Shown one piece after another: positions 1 through 4,558 of a stretch of 5,694 bases of DNA; position 1 is the stretch's first letter, and each line of letters begins with the position of its first letter. The notes under the pieces were generated by a model that had not been told where the DNA came from, did no database searches, and saw only the letters and a program-made list of their open reading frames with translations. Position numbers and translations under genes: made by a program. The DNA is taken from assembly GCA_009785395.1 (NCBI GenBank), contig WQWK01000145.1, positions 1 through 5,694 on the forward strand. Reading direction: 5' to 3'. Origin of the DNA: Conexibacteraceae bacterium. GTDB taxonomy: Bacteria; Actinomycetota; Thermoleophilia; Solirubrobacterales; Solirubrobacteraceae.

Positions 1-945
1 ATCGGCGCCGCGGCGCTGCTGCTGGCACCGCGGATCGTGCCCGAGAGCCGGCTGGACCGGGTCGGCCGCAGCTTTGACCTGGGTGGCGCGCTCACCGGCA
101 CCGGCGGGCTGGTGCTGCTCGTCGACGCGATCTCCCAGGCGCCGCAGTACGGCTGGGGCGCCACCAGGACGGTCGCCGTGCTCGCCGCGGCGGCGGTGCT
201 GCTCGGCGCGTTCCTGCAGATCGAGCGCCGGGTCGTCGATCCGATCCTGCCGCTGTCGATCTTCAGGCTGCGCACGGTCGCCGGTGCGAACACGGCGGGG
301 CTGCTGCTCGGCGGCAGCTTCTTCGCGTTCATCTTCGTCGGCACTCTGTACATGCAGCAGGTGCTGCACTACAGCGCGCTGCAGTCCGGGCTCGCATGGC
401 TGGCGGCGTCGTTGACGTCGGTCGCGCTCGCCGGTGTCTCCCAGGCGCTGGTGACCCGCGGCGGGACCAAGCTCGTGATGGCGGTAGGGATGACGCTGAT
501 CGGCGCCGGCGCGATCTGGGCCACCCAGGTTCCCGTCGACGGCCACTTTCTGGCGAACCTCGCCGGCCCGATGGTCGTCGCCGGCGCCGGGACCGCGTTC
601 GCGTTCATCCCGATCTCGATCGCCGCGCTCGCAGGCGTGAGGGAGCATCAGGCCGGGCTCGCGTCGGGCCTGCTGAACACCAGCCAGCAACTCGGCGGCG
701 CGATCGGGATCGCGATCGCCTCCAGCGTCGCCGCCGGCCACACCCAAACGCTGCTGCACGCCGGCGTCGCCGCCCCGGCGGCGCTCACCGGCGGGTTCCA
801 GCAAGCACTGTGGGTGCTCGGCGGGATCGGCCTGCTCGCGGTTCCGGCGATCTTCGTGCTCGTCCGTCGCGAAGCGACCGCGACCGCCGCAGCCACGGCG
901 AGCGTCAGCGACCCCGAGCCGGCCCTCGCCGCCACCAGCTGTTGA
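1..945 (+). CDS. DHA2-type (EmrB/QacA-like) MFS drug-exporter permease, 5'-truncated
   Basis: This is the C-terminal 314 residues of an inner-membrane proton-coupled exporter; the frame is open from base 1, so the real start lies upstream of the window. The first residues (IGAAALLLAPRIVPE) match the segment that usually ends helix 6 of 14-helix DHA2 transporters. Hydrophobic stretches follow at about residues 27-45, 56-74, 94-117, 130-150, 158-176, 184-212, 232-248 and near 265-290, as expected for helices 7-14. Family-like signatures are the PILPLSIFR loop before the third of these and GLASGLLNTSQQLGGAIG around 219-236. The C-terminus is an Ala/Thr-rich tail without a recognisable domain. 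Full-length relatives have roughly 450-520 residues, so about a third is missing here. Family membership is clear; the substrate cannot be predicted. The DHFR-like gene starts 41 bp downstream with no visible terminator between, so co-transcription is likely. Confidence 0.93.
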   Translation: MGAAALLLAPRIVPESRLDRVGRSFDLGGALTGTGGLVLLVDAISQAPQYGWGATRTVAVLAAAAVLLGAFLQIERRVVDPILPLSIFRLRTVAGANTAGLLLGGSFFAFIFVGTLYMQQVLHYSALQSGLAWLAASLTSVALAGVSQALVTRGGTKLVMAVGMTLIGAGAIWATQVPVDGHFLANLAGPMVVAGAGTAFAFIPISIAALAGVREHQAGLASGLLNTSQQLGGAIGIAIASSVAAGHTQTLLHAGVAAPAALTGGFQQALWVLGGIGLLAVPAIFVLVRREATATAAATASVSDPEPALAATSC

Positions 946-964
946 CCACTCCGAACACAACCGC

Positions 965-980
965 ATTGGAGATTGGAGAA
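965..980 (+). promoter_or_regulatory. Duplicated Shine-Dalgarno site before the first DHFR-like gene
   Basis: The heptamer ATTGGAG occurs twice in tandem, at 965-971 and 972-978, so there are two GGAG ribosome-binding cores. The second core ends 8 nt before the ATG at 987, which is ideal spacing; the first ends 15 nt away and is probably too distant. The site supports ATG 987 as the start instead of any upstream codon in the open frame that runs back through the exporter gene. Confidence 0.7.
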
Positions 981-986
981 AGCACC

Positions 987-1520
987 ATGCGCAAGATCAT
1001 CAATTCCGCATTCATCTCGCTCGACGGCGTCACCGAAGACCCGCGAGCCTGGGCAATCTTCGACTCAGGCTCGGCAGAGGAAGCCGGCCAGGCGCTGGCG
1101 GCCCTCGACGGCATGCTGATGGGACGAGGCACCTACGAGTACTTCGCCGATGTCATGCCCAGCCAGACCGGGCCGTACGCAGACGCCATCAACGGGATGC
1201 CGAAGTACGTGTTCTCCTCGACCCTGGAGCGGGCCGACTGGAACAACTCGACGATCATTCGCGGTGACGTCGTCACCGCCGTGACCGAGCTCAAGCGCCA
1301 GGACGGCCGCGATCTGATCATGTACGGATACGGTCGGCTCAGCCAGACCCTGCTCGAGCACAACCTGGTCGACGAGATCCGGTTCTCGGTTCATCCGGTG
1401 CTGCTCCCCGGGCGAGCGGCCGCCGGTGAGATGCCGGAGACGCGCCCTGTGAAGCTCGCTGGAACGACTCCGTCGCCGAGCGGCGTCGTCGCGCTTACCT
1501 ACGAGCCGACTCATTCCTGA
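987..1520 (+). CDS. Dihydrofolate reductase-family protein (RibD C-terminal domain-like)
   Basis: This encodes a 177-residue cytosolic protein of the DHFR/RibD-C fold, a NAD(P)H-dependent reductase superfamily. Visible family hallmarks are the N-terminal strand IINSAFISLDGV (residues 4-15), DGMLMGRGTYEYF (41-53), MPKYVFSSTLE (71-81), the GYGRLSQTLLEHNLVDEI nucleotide-site region (114-131) and a C-terminal GVVALTYEP strand (166-174). The usual G(A/S)GxRLF motif after the HPVLL strand is absent: residues 141-150 read PGRAAAGEMP, so the end of the cofactor region is atypical. It is unlikely to be the housekeeping FolA, and members of this group are mostly uncharacterised. Start ATG 987 is chosen for the GGAG site and because the conserved strand begins right after it. 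It lies 41 bp behind the exporter and before a strong hairpin, so it is probably the last gene of that transcript. A paralogue lies at 3937-4512. Confidence 0.9.
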   Translation: MRKIINSAFISLDGVTEDPRAWAIFDSGSAEEAGQALAALDGMLMGRGTYEYFADVMPSQTGPYADAINGMPKYVFSSTLERADWNNSTIIRGDVVTAVTELKRQDGRDLIMYGYGRLSQTLLEHNLVDEIRFSVHPVLLPGRAAAGEMPETRPVKLAGTTPSPSGVVALTYEPTHS

Positions 1521-1527
1521 GCGGTGT

Positions 1528-1556
1528 GACCCGGCGGGCCACGTGCCCGCCGGGTC
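1528..1556 (+). terminator. Hairpin terminator behind the exporter/DHFR-like unit
   Basis: There is a perfect 12-bp inverted repeat: arm 1528-1539 (GACCCGGCGGGC), loop CACGT at 1540-1544, and arm 1545-1556. It begins 8 nt after the stop codon at 1520. No T-run follows, so it is not a classic intrinsic terminator, but strong GC-only stems at gene ends are common in actinobacteria. It may instead act as an mRNA 3'-end stabiliser. Confidence 0.7.
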
Positions 1557-1617
1557 TCCCGGCCATCACCGCGGGCCGAGGTCCGCAGCTTGAGCCCGGT
1601 TCTGATAGACCGCGACG

Positions 1618-1995
1618 ATGGCGGCGTCGGCGGTGCTCTACGTCAAGGACCTCCGATCGATGCGCGCCTTCTACGAGACGTGCTTTGCGATGTCGCCGGA
1701 GCAGGCCGATGAACGGTTCTGTGTCCTGGCGTCCGCTGACTGGGAGCTGTCGCTGGTGCGGATCGCGGATCACCTCGCCGCCTCAGTCGTGATCGCCGAT
1801 CCGCCCCTCAGGCGCGAAAGCGCAGCGATCAAACTGGCGTTTGATGTGGCCGATCTCGATCAGGCCGGATCGCTGGTTCTCGCAGCCGGGGGGCAGCTCG
1901 ACCCGCCAGATGCGACCTGGGAGTTTCGCGGCCGGCTCCACCGTGATTGTCTGGATCCCGAGGGCAACGTCCTGCAGTTGCGCTGCGGGCGCTGA
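1618..1995 (+). CDS. VOC-superfamily (glyoxalase/bleomycin-resistance fold) protein
   Basis: This is a 125-residue cytosolic protein spanning a single VOC module (two beta-alpha-beta-beta-beta repeats). Repeat 1 opens with AVLYVKDLRSMRAFYE (residues 5-20); repeat 2 opens near 71 with IKLAFDVADLDQA and ends with DPEGNVLQLR (113-122). Metal-dependent VOC enzymes usually carry His in the first strand and Glu in the last (GNxxEL). Here those places hold a small residue (about Ser4) and Gln120, so a divalent-metal glyoxalase activity is doubtful and a ligand-binding role is possible. The N-terminus is fixed: an in-frame TAG lies at 1606-1608 and ATG 1618 is the first start after it. No Shine-Dalgarno sequence is visible, so translation may be leaderless or weak. 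It converges on the gene ending at 2018, leaving 22 bp. Fold assignment is confident; function is unknown. Confidence 0.87.
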   Translation: MAASAVLYVKDLRSMRAFYETCFAMSPEQADERFCVLASADWELSLVRIADHLAASVVIADPPLRRESAAIKLAFDVADLDQAGSLVLAAGGQLDPPDATWEFRGRLHRDCLDPEGNVLQLRCGR

Positions 1996-2017
1996 CCCCT
2001 CCACGCGCGGCCCGCCG

Positions 2018-2308
2018 TCAGCCGCCCACGATCTCGAGCTGGACCCCGTGCTCGGATGCGATCCGTTCCGCCGCACGGTGATCGACAACGCCGATGTGCT
2101 CCTCCCACGGCGGTGGCTTCGGGTCGAGCCGCTTGCGAACCGAGTCACCGGCTCGGGACAGAAACGAGCCGCGGTCGAACCGCTCGGGGATCTCGTCGAC
2201 GTGGATCACGACACACGGGCCGAGATCGAACGCACCGCCGTCGCCGGGGCCGCTGCCACGCAAGGGTCGCCATGTCACCCGCGTCTGACCGCTCGCATCT
2301 GCACTCAT
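2018..2308 (-). CDS. Uncharacterised 96-residue protein
   Basis: I do not recognise this family. The frame is preferred over the overlapping open frames on both strands because its third codon positions are mostly G or C and its composition is protein-like: a Gly-rich N-terminus, then CVVIHVDEIPERFDRGSFLS (residues 33-52, strand then helix), a basic SVRKRLDPKPPP stretch and a C-terminal half with HIGVVDHRAAERIASEHGVQLEIV. No signal peptide or membrane segment is visible; it looks like a small soluble alpha/beta protein with one Cys. ATG 2308 is the first start in the frame. It has no Shine-Dalgarno site, but a GATAAT box at 2324-2319 sits 10 nt before the ATG, suggesting a nearly leaderless transcript. 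It diverges from the ArsR-type gene across 79 bp with operator-like repeats, so it may respond to the same regulator (inference), and it converges on the VOC gene. Confidence 0.6.
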   Translation of the reverse strand: MSADASGQTRVTWRPLRGSGPGDGGAFDLGPCVVIHVDEIPERFDRGSFLSRAGDSVRKRLDPKPPPWEEHIGVVDHRAAERIASEHGVQLEIVGG

Positions 2309-2318
2309 GTCGACGCCG

Positions 2319-2324
2319 ATTATC
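2319..2324 (-). promoter_or_regulatory. Putative -10 box for the 96-residue protein gene
   Basis: On the minus strand GATAAT matches TATAAT at five of six positions and ends 10 nt before the ATG at 2308. Transcription would start about 3-4 nt before the ATG, giving an almost leaderless mRNA, in line with the absence of a ribosome-binding site. No good -35 hexamer is visible 16-18 bp upstream (2342-2347 reads GCGTCA on this strand), so the promoter may be weak or need an activator. Confidence 0.4.
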
Positions 2325-2347
2325 GCTGCGGAGGTTGCCGTTGACGC

Positions 2348-2376
2348 TTGACCTTGGCTGGTCGTAAGTGTACGCT
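2348..2376 (+). promoter_or_regulatory. Putative sigma70-type promoter of arsR-SRPBCC
   Basis: A -35 box TTGACC (2348-2353) is followed after exactly 17 bp by TACGCT (2371-2376), which fits the actinobacterial TAnnnT -10 pattern. Transcription would begin around 2383-2385, at or just before the GTG/ATG start region of the regulator gene, implying a leaderless or nearly leaderless mRNA. No ribosome-binding site precedes the start, which agrees. The -10 box lies inside the first operator-like palindrome. Confidence 0.55.
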
Positions 2377-2396
2377 TACCGTAAGTGATGGCTTAC
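2364..2396 (+). promoter_or_regulatory. Tandem operator-like palindromes, probable ArsR binding sites
   Basis: Two 16-bp sites share the form GTAAG-N6-CTTAC. Site 1, GTAAGTGTACGCTTAC at 2364-2379, is a near-perfect palindrome with only one symmetric pair (two of 16 positions) failing to match. Site 2, GTAAGTGATGGCTTAC at 2381-2396, keeps both 5-bp arms. The sites are 17 bp apart start to start. Site 1 covers the predicted -10 box, and site 2 covers the predicted transcription start and the ATG. This placement fits autorepression by the adjacent ArsR-family protein, which as a winged-helix dimer would bind such an inverted repeat. Binding by this protein is inference. Confidence 0.7.
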
Positions 2397-2708
2397 GCAA
2401 ACGATCCGTGGGCTGCATTGGGCGACCCAACGAGACGCCAGATCTTCGAGCGGCTCGCCGCGAGCCCTCAATCCGTCGGCGAGCTGGCGCGCGGGCTGCC
2501 GATCAGCCGCCCCGCCGTGTCCCAGCACCTGAAGGTGCTCAAGGATGCCGGGCTGGTCAGCGACCGCGCCGCGGGCGCACGCCGCATCTATCAGCTCAAC
2601 CCGGACGGGGTCGGCACCATGCGCGCCTACCTCGACCGGTTCTGGGCCCAATCGCTCGCAGCCTTCAAGCAGGCCGCAGAACAACCAACCAAGGAGGTCT
2701 CACGATGA
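2388..2708 (+). CDS. ArsR-family winged-helix transcriptional regulator
   Basis: This encodes a 106-residue cytosolic DNA-binding protein. Motifs in order are DPWAALGDPTRRQIFERL (residues 6-23), VGELARGLPISRPAVSQHL (30-48; recognition helix about 40-51), the wing AGLVSDRAAGARRIYQL (54-70) and a long C-terminal helix (about 73-99) suited to dimerisation. The protein has no cysteine, so the ELCVC metal site of ArsR/SmtB sensors is absent; it belongs with the non-metal members often paired with SRPBCC genes. ATG 2388 is chosen; GTG 2385, directly before it, is an equally possible start adding one residue. No Shine-Dalgarno site is present, consistent with a leaderless transcript from the promoter at 2348-2376. 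Two palindromes over promoter and start suggest autorepression. Its stop overlaps the next ATG (ATGA, 2705-2708). Its inducer is unknown. Confidence 0.93.
   Translation: MAYANDPWAALGDPTRRQIFERLAASPQSVGELARGLPISRPAVSQHLKVLKDAGLVSDRAAGARRIYQLNPDGVGTMRAYLDRFWAQSLAAFKQAAEQPTKEVSR
2691..2698 (+). promoter_or_regulatory. Consensus Shine-Dalgarno site inside the end of arsR
   Basis: AAGGAGGT is fully complementary to the 16S rRNA anti-Shine-Dalgarno tail and lies 6 nt before the ATG at 2705. It sits within the last codons of the regulator gene. It decides the SRPBCC start and predicts strong translation of that protein compared with the regulator, which has no such site. Confidence 0.85.
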
Positions 2709-3184
2709 CCGCACCGCAGGTACTGGAAACGTCCGTGCACACCTCGATCACCGTCGACGCCCCGATCGAGCGGGCGTTCAACGTGTTCACCGAAGGGATC
2801 GGCACCTGGTGGCCCCCCGGGCACCACCTGATCGAGGCCGAGTTGGCTGAGATGGTGTTCGAGCCGTTCGCGGGCGGCCGGGTGTACGACCGCGGCGTCG
2901 ATGGTTCGGAGTGCTGCTGGGCGCGCGTGCTGGTGTTCGAGCCGCCAAGTCGGGTCGTGATCAGCTGGGATATCAACCTGAGCTGGAAGGTCGAGAGCGA
3001 CCACTCCAAGACCAGCGAGGTCGAGGTGCGCTTCTCCGCCGAGGGACCAGACCGCACCCACGTCGAACTCGAGCACCGCAACCTGGACCGCCACGGCGAG
3101 GGCTGGGAGCAGATGCGCGACGCGGTCGGATCACCGAACGGCTGGAGCCTCGTGCCTTTCGCCGAAGTCCTCGCGCGCAGCTGA
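2705..3184 (+). CDS. SRPBCC-family protein, AHSA1 (Hsp90 ATPase activator homologue-like) type
   Basis: This is a 159-residue soluble protein of the SRPBCC/START-like fold, a deep hydrophobic ligand pocket. Family features are the opening strand VHTSITVDAPIERAFNVFTE (11-30), the GIGTWWP segment (31-37), EPFAGGRVYDR (53-63), WARVLVFEPPSRVVISWDI (72-90), the EVEVRFSAEG strand (105-114), HVELEHRNLD (119-128) and the C-terminal helix with GWSLVPFAEVL (146-156), which normally closes the pocket. The AHSA1 label comes from homology; bacterial members are not known Hsp90 cochaperones and most lack a known ligand. A Cys70-Cys71 pair stands out but has no known meaning here. The start is secure because of the consensus ribosome-binding site and the ATGA overlap with arsR, which imply translational coupling and control by that regulator. 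A hairpin 16 nt after the stop probably ends the operon. Confidence 0.92.
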   Translation: MTAPQVLETSVHTSITVDAPIERAFNVFTEGIGTWWPPGHHLIEAELAEMVFEPFAGGRVYDRGVDGSECCWARVLVFEPPSRVVISWDINLSWKVESDHSKTSEVEVRFSAEGPDRTHVELEHRNLDRHGEGWEQMRDAVGSPNGWSLVPFAEVLARS

Positions 3185-3200
3185 GCTTGTCTCGAGCATC

Positions 3201-3231
3201 GTCCCGGGCGCACGACGGACGCGCCCGGGAC
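3201..3231 (+). terminator. Hairpin terminator behind arsR-SRPBCC
   Basis: There is a perfect 11-bp inverted repeat: arm 3201-3211 (GTCCCGGGCGC), 9-nt loop 3212-3220, and arm 3221-3231. It starts 16 nt after the SRPBCC stop. No T-run follows, as with the hairpin at 1528-1556. It probably separates this operon from the DUF1905 gene that starts 25 nt further on, although read-through is possible. Confidence 0.65.
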
Positions 3232-3256
3232 CGGGTGTGCGAGAGTCTGAGGAACG

Positions 3257-3523
3257 ATGTTGAGCGAGTTCGACGCGCCACTTCACAAGGGCGACGCCCC
3301 GGGCGCGTGGACGTGCGTGGTGCTGGATGACGTGCCCCAACTGTTCGGTACCCGCGGGCTCGTGAAGATCCGCGGGGCGATCGACGGCGAGCCCTTCACC
3401 GGAGCGCTGATGGCCCAGGGCGATGGCACGCACAGGCTCCCGGTCAGGGCGGCGCTCCGAAAGGTGATCGGTAAGGAGGCGGGCGACACCGTGCACGTTC
3501 GGATCGACGAGCGGATCGGGTAG
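3257..3523 (+). CDS. DUF1905-domain protein
   Basis: This is an 88-residue soluble protein that spans one DUF1905 domain. Recognisable parts are FDAPLHKGDAPGAWTCVVL (5-23), the LFGTRGLVKIRGAIDGEPF stretch (29-47), and the C-terminal LPVRAALRKVIGKEAGDTVHVRI (61-83), the family's most conserved part, likely a small beta barrel. Some DUF1905 proteins carry a second YdeI/OmpD-associated domain; that is absent here. The function of the family is not established. ATG 3257 is chosen as the first start, but GAGGA (3249-3253) is only 3 nt before it and would be better spaced for TTG 3260, so the true start may be one codon later. It follows the arsR-SRPBCC hairpin by 25 nt; I see no clear promoter of its own. 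It converges on the VOC gene ending at 3548. Confidence 0.85.
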   Translation: MLSEFDAPLHKGDAPGAWTCVVLDDVPQLFGTRGLVKIRGAIDGEPFTGALMAQGDGTHRLPVRAALRKVIGKEAGDTVHVRIDERIG

Positions 3524-3547
3524 CCGCGGTCGTACTCGGGAGCGCTG

Positions 3548-3889
3548 TCAGGCGCGAGCGTCGAGGGCAAGCCCGAACGGGCTCCCCTCGGAGTCGCGAC
3601 AGATCGCCCACCTGGACCCGGGGTGGACGACGCTTCCACCCAGAGCCTTGACCTGGTCGAGTGCGGAGTCCATGTCGGCGATCGTGAAGTAGGGCAGGGA
3701 GACAGTGTCGCCGGGGCCCGTACCACGCTCATGGATCCCGACCTCGGGACTGCCGCCGTGTGTCTGCCAGCCACGACCTTCGGCCTCGTCGCGATCGGCC
3801 AGCGTTGCGCCGAGTAAACCCGACCAGAATCGCCGCGCGCGGTCGGGGTCATCGGCGGGGAACTCGATCAGGTTGAGCGCTCTTTCCAC
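3548..3889 (-). CDS. VOC-superfamily (glyoxalase/bleomycin-resistance fold) protein, second copy
   Basis: This is a 113-residue single-module VOC protein. Repeat 1 begins LNLIEFPADDPDRARRFWSGLLG (5-27), the PADDPxRAxxFW pattern common in small actinobacterial VOC proteins; repeat 2 begins SLPYFTIADMDSALDQVKALGG (64-85) and ends CRDSEGSPFGLALD (97-110). The usual metal-binding positions are not conserved: the first-strand His place holds Leu or Ile, and the last-strand Glu is Gly106. It therefore resembles a binding protein more than a metal-dependent lyase or dioxygenase. The start is GTG at 3889. No ribosome-binding site is seen; TATCGT at 3902-3897 could be a -10 box for a leaderless mRNA, but has no matching -35. 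It lies 47 nt downstream of the DHFR-like gene on the same strand with no hairpin between, so it is probably second in that operon. It is not a close copy of the VOC protein at 1618-1995. Confidence 0.88.
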   Translation of the reverse strand: MERALNLIEFPADDPDRARRFWSGLLGATLADRDEAEGRGWQTHGGSPEVGIHERGTGPGDTVSLPYFTIADMDSALDQVKALGGSVVHPGSRWAICRDSEGSPFGLALDARA

Positions 3890-3936
3890 TGCGGGGACGA
3901 TAACGCCGGAGCAGGCGCTGTGGATGGTGCCGCGTC

Positions 3937-4512
3937 TCAGATGAGCTGGTAGGTGAGGAAGGCGAGGCCACCGCCGAGTCGCCTGGCATCGACGAGGCGC
4001 ATCGGTTTCCGATCGGTGTTCTCGCCGAAGAGACGCTCGCCAGCTCCGAGCACGACCGGGAACACGACCAACCGCACCTCGTCGACGAGGTCGTGCTCGA
4101 TCAGCGTGCGAGCGAGCTGATAGCTGGCGGGGACAACGATCTCCCCGTCCAGCTCACGCTTGAGCTTGGAGACCTCGGTCACCGCGTCGCCCTTGAGGAC
4201 GGTGGAGTTGGTCCAAGTGAGATCTTCAAGCGTCGAGGACACCACATACTTGGGCATGCTGTTGAGCCTGTCGGCAAGCTCACCACTCCGGGGTCGCCAC
4301 CGCTCCCCGAAAAACTCGTAGCTCCTTCTGCCCAGCAGCCACGCTTCGGCGTGCAGCGCCTCCTCCAGCGCGACCTTGTTCCACTCTTCGAGGTCCTTGC
4401 CCCCGAACTGGACGAACCAGCCACCCAGCCTGAAGTCCTCCGCGCCGTCGGGATCCTGGATGACCCCATCGAGCGAGACGTTCTGCGGGCCGCTCAGCAC
4501 GATCGTTCCCAT
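3937..4512 (-). CDS. Dihydrofolate reductase-family protein (RibD C-terminal domain-like), second copy
   Basis: This is a 191-residue cytosolic protein of the DHFR/RibD-C fold. Motifs are VLSGPQNVSLDGVIQDP (5-21), EAWLLGRRSYEFF (56-68), MPKYVVSSTLEDLTW (86-100), NSTVLKGDAVTEV (102-114), the ASYQLARTLIEHDLVDEVRL region (129-148), the intact VVLGAGERLFG motif (153-163) and a C-terminal LAFLTYQL strand. It thus keeps the GxGxRLF element that the first copy has lost. It is probably a NAD(P)H-binding reductase of unknown substrate, not housekeeping FolA. ATG 4512 is well supported: AAGGAGA (4524-4518) lies 5 nt upstream. It is the first gene of a likely two-gene minus-strand operon with the VOC gene and diverges from the sigma factor with only 46 bp between. 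By eye about half of some 70 residues in the PKYV-to-VVLG core match the copy at 987-1520. Confidence 0.92.
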   Translation of the reverse strand: MGTIVLSGPQNVSLDGVIQDPDGAEDFRLGGWFVQFGGKDLEEWNKVALEEALHAEAWLLGRRSYEFFGERWRPRSGELADRLNSMPKYVVSSTLEDLTWTNSTVLKGDAVTEVSKLKRELDGEIVVPASYQLARTLIEHDLVDEVRLVVFPVVLGAGERLFGENTDRKPMRLVDARRLGGGLAFLTYQLI

Positions 4513-4517
4513 CTAGG

Positions 4518-4524
4518 TCTCCTT
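4518..4524 (-). promoter_or_regulatory. Shine-Dalgarno site of the second DHFR-like gene
   Basis: AAGGAGA on the minus strand lies 5 nt before ATG 4512 and fixes the start. It is one of the few strong ribosome-binding sites in the window. Confidence 0.75.
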
Positions 4525-4558
4525 GTGGCGGTGTTTTCAGTTGAGGCGCTAGGAACAG

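Noticed and set aside
396..986. Open frame in phase with the DHFR-like gene, running back about 590 bp through the exporter gene
   Set aside because: The translation is Arg/Gly/Asp-rich and protein-unlike, as expected of an off-frame reading of GC-rich coding DNA. The DHFR-like domain and its ribosome-binding site place the start at 987, so this is not a fusion.
1590..1611. Possible promoter (TTGAGC and TAGACC) before the first VOC gene
   Set aside because: The spacing of 10 bp between the two hexamers is far too short, and TAGACC lacks the final T of a TAnnnT box.
1841..2344. 167-codon plus-strand open frame spanning the end of the VOC gene and the 96-residue gene
   Set aside because: It overlaps two better-supported genes, has no family-like pattern and is cysteine/arginine-rich; it is the antisense shadow of 2018-2308.
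2348..2850. Plus-strand open frames in other phases through arsR and the start of the SRPBCC gene, including a 278-codon frame in phase with SRPBCC
   Set aside because: The upstream part is Arg/Pro-rich shadow sequence from the arsR coding region. The consensus ribosome-binding site and ATGA overlap place the SRPBCC start at 2705.
3470..3478. GTAAG half-site inside the DUF1905 gene as a third ArsR operator
   Set aside because: No CTTAC arm follows at the right distance; a single 5-bp match is expected by chance.
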